Shown here: piece after piece, positions 30,340 to 41,326 of the stretch
How the letters are laid out: every line of letters begins with the position of its first letter
Numbering within the stretch: the first letter of the stretch is position 1
Assembly (NCBI GenBank): GCA_905221605.1
Contig: CAJNDS010001046.1
Span: 341,001-405,000 of the forward strand
DNA length: 64,000 bases
Source: Symbiodinium natans
Lineage: Eukaryota > Sar > Dinophyceae > Suessiales > Symbiodiniaceae
Reading direction: 5' to 3'
Position numbers and translations under genes: made by a program
The notes under the pieces: generated by a model
Databases searched by the model: none
What the model was told of the DNA's origin: nothing
What the model saw: the letters and a program-made list of their open reading frames with translations, nothing else

Positions 30340-30570
30340 TGCGTAAGCTCCGCCAGGTGAAGATGCACATGGCCCCTGCGCAAGGATGACACGCGTGTAT
30401 CTGAGGCTGTTTTCTGTTGCTCAAAAAGAAGTTCGAGGCCTCTGTGGGGGGGTTTAGTTTGGGTCCCAGGGACTTAAGCTACCTTCTTTAGAGAGATTCT
30501 GGGTGGTGCATTAAGCAAAACCACCAACTTAAGTTGCGATCTACCGGATTTTTGACACCCTATTTACGTA
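30340..30570 (+). repeat. 3' LTR (231 bp)
   Basis: It is colinear with 18578-18808 without gaps and has one substitution (a at 30425). It is preceded by a purine tract and followed by the second copy of the target-site duplication. Confidence 0.95.
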
Positions 30571-30575
30571 TGAGT
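30571..30575 (+). repeat. Target-site duplication, right copy (tgagt)
   Basis: Direct repeat of 18573-18577, immediately after the 3' LTR. An intact duplication shows a single integration event with no later exchange between elements. Confidence 0.9.
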
Positions 30576-31000
30576 CTTTAACACCAACCCTGCCGACCCC
30601 CAAGCACAAGCGACACTTATTATGAGAAGACGAAACAAACCCGAGACCCTAAGCCTCAGGACTTGCAGGGTTTATAGGTTGGGGTGGGGTTGGGGTATAA
30701 CGGTTCTGCCACACGAACGTATATGAGGAGACCCTGTAGACAAACCCATATAAGCCCTATTCACCATATAAGCTCCAGCCAGGACTTCCGAGGGGTTTGG
30801 GGTATAGGTGTGGGTTGAATTGGACCGGATTTGTTAACCTCATTTTTCGTTCCCTTGCCACGACAGTTGCGAAGTTGGACTGTTTTTTCCGGCTGCTAGG
30901 ATCGCTAGGATCGGCAATAGCAGCCCAGACGCCCGTAATCTTTACTAAACGCCCGTAAACACCCGTAATTCGCCCGTAAACTTGTTGATTTAGGCTTTCC
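30576..31000. repeat. Family C and B sequence right of the retroelement
   Basis: It contains gcgacacttat and gagaccctaagcctcag as on the left, then aaacgcccgtaa motifs at 30930-30975. No gene seen. Confidence 0.7.
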
Positions 31001-31002
31001 GT

Positions 31003-31560
31003 GGGGTTTCCATGGGCCCTTATGGAAAGAATCCACGCAAAAACGCCCATAAAAAACCGTAAAAAAGCCGTAAAAAACCGTAAAAAACCGTAAAAATCCA
31101 TAATTGGGACTGGCGCGGAAAGATCACGGAAAGGCCTTAGGCTCTGTGATGCCTTGAAAAACTCTCAGATCCAACAGCTCAGCCCACCCTTCGAAACATA
31201 GAACCCATAATTCCACGGAAAGCTGTGAACTCCCTACGGTAAACACGAAATCTACGGAAAACCCCCTGAAGTCTACGGAAAGCCCCCTTGTTTCCGTGGG
31301 CCCCTACGGAAAGAATCCACGCATTAAAACGCCTATAAAAAACCGCTAAAAAACGGTAACAATCCATAATTGGGACTGGCGCGGAAAGGTCACGGAAAGG
31401 CTTTAGGCTCTGTGATGCCTTGAAAAAACCTTCAGATCCAACAACTCATGCAGCCCACCCCTCGAAACATGGAACCCATAATTCCACACGGAAAGCTGTG
31501 AACTCCCTACGATAAACCCGAAATCTACGGCAAACCCTGAAATCTACGGAAAGCCGCCTG
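31003..31560. repeat. Tandem duplication of a ~275-bp unit
   Basis: Copy 1 (about 31003-31288) and copy 2 (about 31289-31560) share long blocks such as ataattgggactggcgcgga and ggctctgtgatgccttgaaa, with small indels. Each contains short aaaaaccgtaaaaa arrays. Confidence 0.9.
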
Positions 31561-31569
31561 AAATCCCCA

Positions 31570-31740
31570 AACCCCTGAAACTGAAGCTTGACCTACAATC
31601 CAGAGGACCCCTAAACTCTAAAGCCCTCAAACCCTAAGCCCATCAAGCCCTAAACCCAAAAAGGCCTTAAAACCCTAGAAGCCTAAAACCCTTGCAAGAA
31701 CCCTAACACCCTATAAAACCCTACAAAACCTGCAGGCTTT
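31570..31740. repeat. Degenerate CCCTAAA telomere-like tract
   Basis: Many variants of ccctaaa, ccctaag and ccctcaaa without a fixed period. This resembles decayed interstitial telomeric DNA of the TTTAGGG type. Confidence 0.5.
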
Positions 31741-31984
31741 ATGGCCAGGCCGGCCCAGGAAATTCCAAAAAACCCTTTCAAAGCAAATCCCCAAAAAACC
31801 TCAATGGCCAAAATGGGGTCCCAAAATGCTTGAGGTTTTGAGCAGGGTGGGGTCCCAGGGGTCTTTTAGGAAGCTTGGGTTTGCAAAATCCCTGCAGGCT
31901 TCGGGTGAAGGGCTTATATAGGGCTTTGGTTTTGAGGGGCTCAGGGCTTGTTGTTTTTGGCATATATTCAGCCCTGTTTGTTTG

Positions 31985-32165
31985 GATGAACCCGGAAACC
32001 CCTAAACGCCCATAAAACCCCTAAACGCCCATAATTCTGCACCAATCCTCACAAACCACTAAACGCCCATAATTATCCGTAATTTCAAGAGCCAAAAGCA
32101 GAACGCCCATAAATTTCCTAAACGCCCGTAATTCCCCCTAAACGCCCGTAAAAACCCGTAAAAAA
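31985..32165. repeat. Family B motifs (right block)
   Basis: Dispersed cctaaacgcccgtaa and cctaaacgcccataa variants, related to the left 45-bp array. Confidence 0.8.
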
Positions 32166-32194
32166 CCCAACGACCAAAAATAATTGGGTTGTCG

Positions 32195-32580
32195 GGGTTC
32201 CAGGTTGAACTTGACCGCAACAAAACAGCACTTTGAACTCGACAAAATTGCTCGCGCCAAACAGCTCTATCAACTTGACCAAGTAGCTCACACCCAAACA
32301 GCTCTTTGAACTTGACCAAATACCTCACGCCAAAAGGCTCATTGACCTTGACCTAATAGCTTGCACCAAAACAGCTCTTTGAACTTGACCGAATATCTCG
32401 CGCCAAAACAGCTTGACCAAATAGCTCGGCCCAAAACGGATCTTTGAACTTGACCAAGAGCTCGCGCCATGACGGCCGGCTGATTGAACTTGACAAAATA
32501 CCTCGCGCCAACACGGCTCTTCGAACTTAATAGCTCGCGCCACAGCGGCTTGTTGAACTTGACCAAATAGCTCGCCCCAT
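32195..32580. repeat. Family A satellite (right block)
   Basis: About ten units of ctctttgaacttgaccaaat and ctcgcgccaaa, same strand and family as 17170-17995. Confidence 0.9.
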
Positions 32581-32769
32581 CATGACAGCATGGTGCCGGT
32601 CTGTGGCGGATCTTTTCTTCCTCGCTTGAAGTCCGTCCGACGTTGCTTCATTTGACCCCTTGCAACTTTGGCACACAAGGCAGCAGTCTCATGTTCCGAT
32701 GCTGCGGAATTGTGGAGACATAATTTCTGCAGGTATGCCCATCTGCTCTGCAGGTATGCCCATCTGAGC

Positions 32770-33410
32770 GTGGGTGGGAGGTGTCTGCGGGTGGCGCGTG
32801 CAACCATGCACCGGCTCCAGGTTGGCGGCGCAGCTGGAGATGGGCGCGGAAGCTCTCCCTGCCTGGCCCCACGGCGCTCAACTGCTGGAAGGCAGCCCGG
32901 TCAAGCGCCTGTGACAGCATTTGCTGTCTGAGGGCAGGCGGCGTCTCAACTGGGACACGGTCAGCAGGGAACACATCGCGGTTGAAGGCAAAGGGCACCG
33001 TTGAGCTCAAATGAGTAGCGCGGGTCGATGGTCTTGCACAGCTCGCCCGTGGCAAGCACGGAAGCAACGCAGGCCGCATTGCTGTGTCGGCGTGAATGGC
33101 GGAGGCCCAGGCCGCCAGCCCTAGTAGATAATGCCGCGAGCTCCCAGGCATCAGTGGAAAGGGCCCCTGTGCAAGCCTGTTCCAGGCATCCGCGTACTTC
33201 TCCATGAAAGGTGGCCAGGGCTTGGTCATGGAGTTGGGGCGGGGCTACGCGGCTGGCGTAGACTTTGCAGTAGGCCGCACACGCACGAAGGAGAAGGAGG
33301 GCAGTCTGCGGATCCTCGAGCTCGCTGATGGCTTGGAGGAGGGGCTGATTGGCCTCGACTCGCTTAGTCATGGTGCGGGCGTTGCACGTCTTCCACAGAG
33401 AGGTCAGGTA
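32770..33410 (-). pseudogene. Non-LTR retrotransposon C-terminal fragment (frameshifted)
   Basis: The minus strand shows conserved blocks found downstream of the reverse transcriptase in a dinoflagellate-type LINE family. DPQTALLLLRACAAYCK, AALSTRAGGLGLRHSRRHSN and ATGELCKTIDPRY lie in one frame (33410 to about 33000). AFNRDVFPADRV, SQALDRAAFQQL and RAHLQLRRQPGAGAWLHAPP continue in another (32990 to 32780). A single frameshift near 33000 separates them, so the copy is dead. No reverse-transcriptase core is present upstream. Family assignment is from memory of such proteins, not a search. Confidence 0.7.
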
Positions 33411-33969
33411 TAGCAGGCAGAGACACTGGTACGTGCAAACAGGCTCTGTGCCCAGGATCATCTGCTTGCAGTTCGATCTATCATATATGAGGGAAGCCCG
33501 TGTTTATGGATGGTCTGCAGTAGCCTTGTCCCGGGCAGCTGCAGGAGTTCGGCAGCTCGGGCCGCCGAACGCGCCCGCCTCGCTACGACGCTACGCTTCG
33601 ATACGCTGCTTCCGTCACGAGCACAACCGATGACTTGCTGTGCTACCAGTACGCCGCGCTGTCATGCACTCCTTGCAGCCGCTGATGCTCCGCGTTGAAG
33701 CCTTCTTCTTCTTTCAAGGGAATTTGGCAGTGTGCGTGCACAAGACACAGAAAAGCCAGGACCCACTCAAAATGCGACAGAGGACTTACCAGACATCCTT
33801 TCTGAACGCGGCACGGTTATGGGCTGTATCCCGGATAGGTCCTCAAGATATGGGCTTCCGCGATGCCGAGACGGACGTCTTCGGGACCCCGCATGGACAG
33901 AGACAGTGTCTTGGAGGGTGGGCATGCGAAAGAAAGCATGCGAGTACTCCCAAGCCTGAGGCCTAGGAG

Positions 33970-34137
33970 TATTGAGTCTGTGATACGCAAGCGCGATAGT
34001 AGTTTCCGCCCAGCGAGGACGAGGACGACCGAGGAGAGTCGACGGTAAATGAGGACACCCTCCCGAAAACACACACTCCAGGCAGGCAGCGAACAATCAC
34101 GAAGAATGTGACCTAGGAGCTGCAAACGCCGTGACAT
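33970..34137 (-). pseudogene. Second non-LTR retrotransposon 3' fragment (frameshifted)
   Basis: The minus strand encodes RRLQLLGHILRDCSLPA (34137 to about 34081). After a frame change near 34075 it encodes CVFSGGCP and LLGRPRPRWAETTIALAYH. The LGHILR...GRPR..W pattern is the usual end of RTE/Jockey-like ORFs and differs from the neighbouring fragment. The copy is truncated and dead. Confidence 0.6.
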
Positions 34138-34139
34138 GA

Positions 34140-35600
34140 CAACACCGCGTTGAAGCCATCAGCCTGAAATCGGCAACCTTATGAGCCGATGGTTTTGCTT
34201 CAGAAGGGCAGTAGCTTTGAAGCGAGGAAACTCATTTATTTTGGCAGTCATGCTCATCTGCAGTGTGATGGTTCGCCGTTTTGTGGGTGTTGTCGTGTGC
34301 CCTCTGAAGAGGAGTTTACAGATCTGAGTGAACCTGTGACATGGCGCTCCCTGATACGGCACATGCTTTGCGCATCGTCGCAACGCTCCTCTGCGAGAAT
34401 CCCGCAAAGGAGACAGCAGTCAAAGGGAACAACGGCTCTGGGAACCGGTCAGTCTGAGACTCTCTCTCACGGCAGGGGTGTGACGGTGTGCCCTTTTCTC
34501 TCTCCCTCTCTCCCTCTCTCCCGTCTCTCCCGTCTCTCCCGTCTCTCCCTCTCTCTCTCGCTCGTGTTCTTTTTTGGAGCGCTGATCTGCTTTTTTGGAA
34601 GCTCTCTGCATTACGCAGGGCTCTCAGAGGGCTGCGCGAATTCGCGCTCAGCACCACATCTCTCCTCAGTGCTCCGTGAACTCGTCCTCGAAGTCCGTGA
34701 GGAGCTCCCGCCTTGGAGAAGGACAACAAGGACAACAAGGACAACAAGGACAACAAGGACAACAGCAAAGGAACAAGACTCCAATCTTCTCAAAAACACG
34801 TTTGGGGGAAAACAAAACACCGGGTGGGGGGTTGGGGGGGGGGGGCGGGGGGGGGGGCGCGGAGAACCTGCAGGGAGCTATGTATTCTCTGACAGAGACT
34901 TTGTAAGGCACTCAGCGACCTCTTCGAACATAAACGATCCCCGCTTGCAGCAAGCGGAGAGCTGTGACATTCTTGTCAACAATTTGCTTCACACATCTCT
35001 GCTCAGAGAGACCTGCCTGGCGCGCAGAGCGCACGCAAAGCCACAAGCTGCGAAGCCTGGAGAGGAGGAGCACTTAAAACAATGCGAAGCGGCGAAGAGA
35101 CAGAGCGCAGAACATGGAAATGTTTTGTCCTCTATGTCCTCTCAAAAACTGGTCTATTTCTGAGAGCTGCAGAGCGCGAAGAAAACAGGTCCCCCTCCTC
35201 CCCCCCCGGCCGAAAACAACAGTGAGTTGAGACTCTAGACTCTGTTGTCTCTCAAAGGGGGGGAGAACTGCAGAGCTGAGCTGCTGCGAGTCAATTCGTC
35301 GAGAATGCTCTCTCTCTCTCTCTCTCTCTGAGGCTCTCTTTGAAGCTCTCTCTCTCTTTCTCTTATTTTGCCCTGGTGAATCTCGGGGGGGCGAGTCGAT
35401 ACTTTTGGCTCGTGATACTTCTAGTGTCTTCTATCTTGTGTACTTCTTTCTCACTCTCGGAAGAAGCTGTCACCTGTGATGTCCTCTGTGGACCGAGGCA
35501 CCAAGCAGCAGCCCGCCCAAGAGCACCGAGACAGCGACACTCCCTCCGCGCAAATGCTCGGGTCAATGCATATTGCGGAATCTGCTCAGGAGCACAGAAA
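34140..35600. other. Simple-repeat-rich stretch, no confident gene
   Basis: TCTCTCCCG repeats at 34500-34560, five copies of a 9-bp aaggacaac unit at 34728-34766, G12 and G11 runs at 34834-34857, and CT repeats at 35306-35360. Nothing reliably coding. Confidence 0.4.
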
Positions 35601-35686
35601 GCATGCAGGAATGGAGGAATGGGGAGGAACATGTGAACATGTGTTCGCGGAGCTTTTTCTCCGCGGCTTGCCGGATTGTGGGGCGC

Positions 35687-35741
35687 CTTTCTCTGGACGC
35701 TGCGTGCAGGGCTCTGCTTCCAAGCGCAGGGTGTACCGCAC
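35687..35741 (-). CDS. Candidate internal exon, 55 bp
   Basis: Acceptor tctcgcag and GC donor (gcgccc). It encodes VRYTLRLEAEPCTQRPEK. GC donors also occur in the better-supported genes of this window. Unknown function. Confidence 0.3.
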
Positions 35742-36297
35742 CTGCGAGATTGAAAGAAAAACCAAAGAAGCACAGAGGCTAATCTGAAAGGCACAAACCA
35801 GGCGCCCGTCATGCGGGCTTTGCATTTCACTAGCCCGCTAGTTAGTGTAAGGACATACTCTGGGCCTTTTAATGAAGTACTTTTGGCCCGCAAAATCCCA
35901 CAAATAATCCATTAAAGGATCTTTCCAGAAGATAGAAACAGACCTGTTGCACTGAGGCTTTCTTGTTCATCTGTCTCGATCACATGTTACCGCCCGGGAA
36001 ACCTTGCATTTTTGGCGGTCTTGTGCACCATAAAGTCTGAACAAATAAGCCTTTAACTTTTGCCTCACTCTTGATTCACTACCTGACTGACTCAACTCGA
36101 TATAAGAAGGCTTCTTTACCGTGTCTTAACTCCTAACCTTCGATCACCAGTATCAGGACCATGATGAGGTATATGAATAGGGAATGAACGCTAAGGATGC
36201 AAGGATGCACGCGTGCATGCACGAATTCAATGTTGAATTGGCGCCCGTTTAGTATCTTTTTGGGTATAGTACTGTTACGAAGTGAACCTGAGACGTC

Positions 36298-36440
36298 TTG
36301 GAGAAGATGCAAGTGGAGGTGTTGGCCGCGCTGCAGGACGCTTCCGTGGCCTGGCGTTTCGAGAGGCTCGCCACATCTCGCCATTCGACTCGGTGCGCTG
36401 CGCTGCAACTCTGCAAACTCTGCAAACTCTGCAACCGCAG
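36298..36440 (+). CDS. Candidate exon, helical protein segment
   Basis: The plus-strand frame encodes MQVEVLAALQDASVAWRFER and a Cys/Leu-rich continuation (CAALQLCKLCKLCN) generated partly by a ctctgcaaa triplication. The first half has good codon use. Boundaries are unclear. Confidence 0.25.
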
Positions 36441-36854
36441 CGCAACGCTTCAAGGGCCTCCTCATCGGGCGCGTCAATGCTCTGTTCCTCCAATCGGTTG
36501 TACCAACACGGAATCCTCACACATGGAAAAGGAGGACACGTGCTCATGTCATGCGTCCAACTGTGCTGACCTGTGATGACCTGTGCTCATAGGTGGGAAA
36601 GGTGGAAATCCTGCTGCGGTTGTCCAGCAACATTTGGTACCGCAGGTCCTGCACATAAGCTCGAAGCTGTGTCACTCAGACATTGCCATTGCCCGTAAGC
36701 CTTCGAACACCCCAATTCTTTGCCTTGCACAAACTGGTACCGTATTCATATGCTGCGTTCTCCTGGCGAGATGGGGGAGAGGGGAGAGGTGAGTGCTCTT
36801 ACGCTGCTCTTTGTTTGGGTCGAGACGCACACTACACATTTGGGTAAAGAAGCC

Positions 36855-37810
36855 CAAACGTATAGGCTACCCGTAGCCCTAGCTGTAGGGCCTACGGCTG
36901 GCTACGCGTAGGCCTGTCGGTAGAGTCTGCGGCAGCCTACGCGTAGGCCTATCCGTAGGCCCTCGTGTGGCCTACCCGTAGACGTATCAAAGGGCCACGG
37001 GCAGCCTACGCGTAGGCCTACCCGTAGGCCTGCGGGTAGGCTGCCGGTAGGCCTATCCGTAGGCCTACGGGTAGGCTCCCGGCAGGCCTACCCGTAGGCC
37101 TATGGGTAGGCTACCGGTAGGCCTGCCCATAGGCGTGTAGGTATGCTACCGGTAGGCCTGGTCGCAGGCCTATAAGTAAGCTATCTCTAGGCCGACCCGC
37201 AGGCCTACGGGTAGGCTACCGGTAGGCCTACCCGCAGGCCTACGGGTAGGCGACCGGCAGCCCTACCCGTAGTGATGATCTCGGGGCTGGGGCTCGGGCA
37301 CAAAAAGGAGGGCCTAAGAGTCCATGCGCGCGTGATTTCTTTTACGGATGCACATGATGTCTCGGGTCGAGAATTTAGGGAGCAGTTTGACGGGTAGGCC
37401 TACCGGTAGCCTACCCCTAGGCCTGCGGGTCGGCCTCTAGATAGCTTACTTATAGGCCTGCGACCAGGCCTACCGGTAGCATACCTACACGCCTATGGGC
37501 AGGCCTACCGGTAGCCTACCCATAGGCCTACGGGTAGGCCTGCCGGTAGCCTACCTGTAGCCCTACGGATAGGCCGCCTGTCGCCCTTCCGTAGGCCTAC
37601 GGGTAGGCCTACCGGTAGGCTATCCACAGCCCTACTGGTAGGCCTGTCAATAGGCGACTGGTAGGCCTACAGGGAGGCCTACCAGTAGCCCACTCGTAGG
37701 CCTACGGATAGGCCTATAGGTAGCCTCGCATAGCCTCTACGTAGGCCTGTACATAGGCTACCCGTAGGCCTAGGGTAGACCTACCCATAGGTCCGACGTA
37801 GCCTTAGTTT
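36855..37810. repeat. GTAGGCCTAC-type repeat domain with a long inverted repeat
   Basis: Dozens of degenerate copies of ccgtaggcctac and taccggtaggcc, themselves palindromic. Within it, 37081-37235 and 37391-37545 are inverted copies about 98% identical. The spacer (37236-37390) includes about 110 bases of unrelated sequence. Confidence 0.9.
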
Positions 37811-37997
37811 CGGGCTTCTGTATGCACATTTGAGACGCGATTCTTTTTCTGGGGCCTTTTTTTCTTTCGCCCAGAACCAGTCAGAGCGGGATCTTACATT
37901 CGCTGTCTTGGTGCACTTAGGCTCAGCAGCGAAAACTCAGAATTGGCACGACGAAGCATTGTCTCCAGTCAAAACACATGTGAAGAGAAAACTCTGT

Positions 37998-38062
37998 GTG
38001 TGAATGTGTGTGTGTGTGTGTGTGTGCGTGTGTGTGTGTGCGTGTGTGAGTGCGTGTGAGTG
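37998..38062. repeat. (GT)n microsatellite
   Basis: About 60 bases of GT repeat with a few interruptions. Confidence 0.9.
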
Positions 38063-38409
38063 TCAGTCCATCTTCAACCTTTCTTCGCGATTTTTTCAGC
38101 CCATACTCACAGGTCTCTGCTAGTTTTGAATTCGGTGACTCGCAAGTACTTTTCCTGACCTAAGCGCCTCTCGTGGTCAGGCTAAGGCCTTGGGATTTGG
38201 ACGCGTGGGTCTTAACCTGGGAACATGATGCAGACCGGCAAGCCAAGCCTGGCAGAACTGCAAAAAGAATTTAAAAAAAGTGCGGAGCTGAAGCGGCACT
38301 CCGACTTCTGAGGGCGGATAACAAGCTGGCCCACATCTGGGGAAGTGTCGAGCACTTGCAATTAGGTTGCGTGTGTGCACATGTGTGCACTTCTTTCGTC
38401 CTCTTGCAG

Positions 38410-38524
38410 GTCGATGGGCGAGTCCACACCACATCTGTCCACCTCAGCTGTGAACGCTCCGCCTGCAGATCATGTGCATTTATTGGCACTCGAAGCTGCT
38501 CTCGCAAGATTTAACCAAAACAAC
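38410..38524 (+). CDS. Well-delimited exon, 115 bp, unknown protein
   Basis: Acceptor ctcttgcag and donor GTATGT. The frame reads MGESTPHLSTSAVNAPPADH and then an amphipathic helix (LLALEAALARFNQNN), filling the exon to its donor. The in-frame ATG at 38414 could be internal. The rest of the gene is not identified. An upstream short frame (38225-38310, MMQTGKPSLAELQKEFKKS) may be another exon. Confidence 0.42.
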
Positions 38525-39042
38525 GTATGTGTATGTGTGTGTGTGCGTGCATGTGCCAGTGTGTGAGTGTGTCTGCGCTCGTGTCTGCCCGGACCTGGGT
38601 GTCAAAGCATAGACCCCCATCCTCCACATCTCTACCTCAGGGCTCTCATGTGGCCTCTGCGTTACCTTATGGGCCTTATGGGCAGAGGGCCACAGAATCT
38701 CGGCACCAAACAATATCTCACAAAGAGACTGGACAACACGTTGCGATATTCGCTCAGCCTGTCAACACTCATCCTACATCTGATACCGCCAGATCCGACA
38801 AATCATGAGCGGCCTCGCACAGGTACCGCCCAGCGTAAACTCTTCACACTTCGTGGCCAGAGTCGTCACACGTCCTGGCCCAAGCACCTGTCAGGTCCAC
38901 GCAAGGTGCCACGCAGGGTGCCACGCAAGGCCACACAGAACAGCAGCAAAAATGCAATGAGTAATAAGAAAGAATTCAGAATGTGGAGTGGTGGTGTTTG
39001 AAGCACAGAATGCAAGTAACACAAGGCGGTGCCGCCGAGCAC

Positions 39043-39119
39043 TCTGCTTCTTGCCATCTTTCACGAAGGCCCTGAACTGTCAACTCCAGGAAACCTCGGA
39101 AAGCGCGTTGAAGAAACAC
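39043..39119 (-). CDS. Candidate exon, 77 bp
   Basis: AG acceptor (gattgtgag) and GT donor. It encodes VFLQRAFRGFLELTVQGLRE, continuing RWQEA. Helical and well charged; function unknown. Confidence 0.3.
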
Positions 39120-39129
39120 CTCACAATCA

Positions 39130-41230
39130 GCATATCGCTGTCCATTTTCAGACGGAGAAGGGCGACACCCCCGAATGCCATTGTTGTGGTCAGGCATAAG
39201 CAGAGAGCACAGGCTGTACCTGGCGCATCTTGTTAGGTCTGATCCTCGGCATTGCCTTGCACATCCAGCAGGATTCAGGATCCCAGCATCTCCTCTGTGA
39301 ACCCGGCGCACATCCCAGGAGGGTTCTGGCAAAGGGCCTGAGAAGCAGTCCAATTCCCCGGGCCTTAAACCCATTTGTGGCCCTGCACTGTACTACAGTT
39401 TTTCCCCTTTACAACTTGATGAGCTTCGCGGCACACGGGCGACAAAGCTCAGTCGCCGCGGCCTCTGGCCCGATAGGGAGATCTTCCTCTCCTTCCCAGA
39501 GCTTCCTCTCTCCGGCCCCCGGCCCCCCTTGCCAAGTTCGCGGCCGGCGCCCCCCGCGGCCCACCCCGAGCCTTCCTTTTCCTTCCCTCCCCATGTGAAG
39601 GCGTCATGGTATTCGAACTTTGAGCTTTTTGTAAGCCCACACCCCCCCGCCCACCCCCCCCCCCACCTAACCCCTTCAACCTTTTCCTCCTTTCCTGTCC
39701 TTGGGCCGGCCCGGCTGCCAAGTTCTTTCACTTTGGGTAGTTTCGTTCATGTACCCATCCCGGCTGTTGCCTTGTCTGCATGGGCTTACCATTATGAAGA
39801 AAAGGGTCCAAGCGAAGAGTGGATCTAATCTCGTGATATGGGGAGCTCTGGGTAGGACCCTTGAGTTCTTTTTGGTCTTCCTCACGCAGGTTCGTCATTC
39901 GAGGGGCAAAAGCAACCAACGCCAGTCGATGTTCCTCCCAAAGCTGAACCTACAAGCTTCCACCAGAGTCCGGAGCCTGCCTTAATCAAGACCACACTTC
40001 GTCCTTGTCACAACCCAGGTCCATATTCTTCATGAGTGCAACTGTCCCAAACTCAGACACGCCCGTGAGCTCCTTGCGACACGAACCAGGTACCCTGTAA
40101 CCCGTTGCAGTCTTCGAGTAGCACTTCGACTCCCAGCCACCCCATCATGAACATTGCGTCCCAGCGTACCATTCTTTAGAATCTGAGTCAAAGAAGCCTG
40201 GTTCCCGTTGGACCTCAAACGGCTGGCACACTCCAATCTTCTGTTCCATGCAATTCACAAGTCCATCGCAACCGGATCTAGGTGAATGCCTTCATCGACA
40301 CCAAACATGTCAAGGTCAAACTTATCTCCAGTACCGCCTTTCCGCGGCGCACATGGACCGGGGTGCTGAACTGCAGGACATCATTCACTTCTCTACGATG
40401 GTCAACGGCCAGCACGAACGAGGTTTGGGAAACCCTTGCTCTGAAGGGTTTGGGCGAAGGGTCAAAAGTTGAGAGGCAGTTGAGTGACAGGAGACTGAGA
40501 AGGCTGAGAGTCGGTTGAGCTGAGTTCAAAAACATCAGAGCGGCCCTCAGAGCCCCGTGCGTGATCTCATCGAGCTGGCCGAAGCACACTTCCAGAAAAG
40601 ACTGGGACAGGGGCGGGGTTTGGGGTTTTTCAGGGTGTTCTGTTTAAGTTCTAACTAACTTCTCAACTAGAGAGCGCTTGAGCTTGAGCTAATGTGCGAG
40701 GAACACCCGCCTGACACGCCCACTTCCGCGGTACGCCCATTTTGCCGGCGGAGAGTTCGAGCCGAGGTGTGTGAAACTGTGAAACTAAAGGGAGATCGCG
40801 AGGTAAAGAATGCCTACGTAGTGCTAGATTGCTAGATTCTGCTAGCTGCACATAAGTGCAGAAGCAACAGTTGCTAGCATGCTGACAATCATTCTTCCTT
40901 TGCTTCTTGAGGGGAAGGGATGCCCTCTCTTCTTCCACATAAGAGAAATAAGCCCAAATAAGCACAACGAAACGAACAAGAAGAAAGGGGAGTCTCGCGT
41001 TGGTTCTGCTGAGTGCCAGTCTGCTTGTGCTTGTTTCCGATTGCGCCAGCGACAGGCTCCCCTCTACCGCGACCTTGCGCTTGAGCCACACCCCAGCCAC
41101 GATAGTGTTCCATGATGGCAGGTGCCTTGTTGAAGTCTCATGCATCTACCACTACCATGGCAATCTTTCAGAATCTTTCACGTTCGCGCGTTTGTCAAGG
41201 CGTCAGTCAGTATTGTCGAACCTCAGCTTG
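39130..41230. other. No confident gene
   Basis: Exon-like minus-strand stretch near 40520-40590 (CFGQLDEITHGALRAALMFL) without clear boundaries. The rest is unassigned. Confidence 0.25.
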
Positions 41231-41326
41231 CGCAAGAGCCACGTCGCTGATGGCAGAGCACTGATGGCAGTCTGCACTATTGAAAAAGCTTCTGGGAGGG
41301 ACACTGACCGGTCGACGTTGGTCTTG

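Larger units (their letters stand above)
18578..30570 (+). mobile_element. Complete giant Ty1/copia-type LTR retrotransposon
   Basis: The element spans 11,993 bp. It is bounded by two 231-bp direct LTRs and a 5-bp target-site duplication, with a purine tract before the right LTR and Gag and Pol frames between. The order integrase before reverse transcriptase places it in Ty1/copia. Typical copia elements are near 5 kb. The extra length here comes from a long N-terminal Gag extension, two enzyme-like domains inserted in Pol (methyltransferase-like and 2OG-Fe(II)-like) and a C-terminal membrane-associated module of about 800 residues. The LTRs differ at one of 231 positions and Pol has no internal stop, so the insertion is young. 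It could be mobile if the Gag-Pol frame change is read through. Confidence 0.95.

Noticed and set aside
29998-30360. Arg-rich frame after the Pol stop
   Set aside because: Starts at a non-ATG codon, runs into the LTR and shows no domain.
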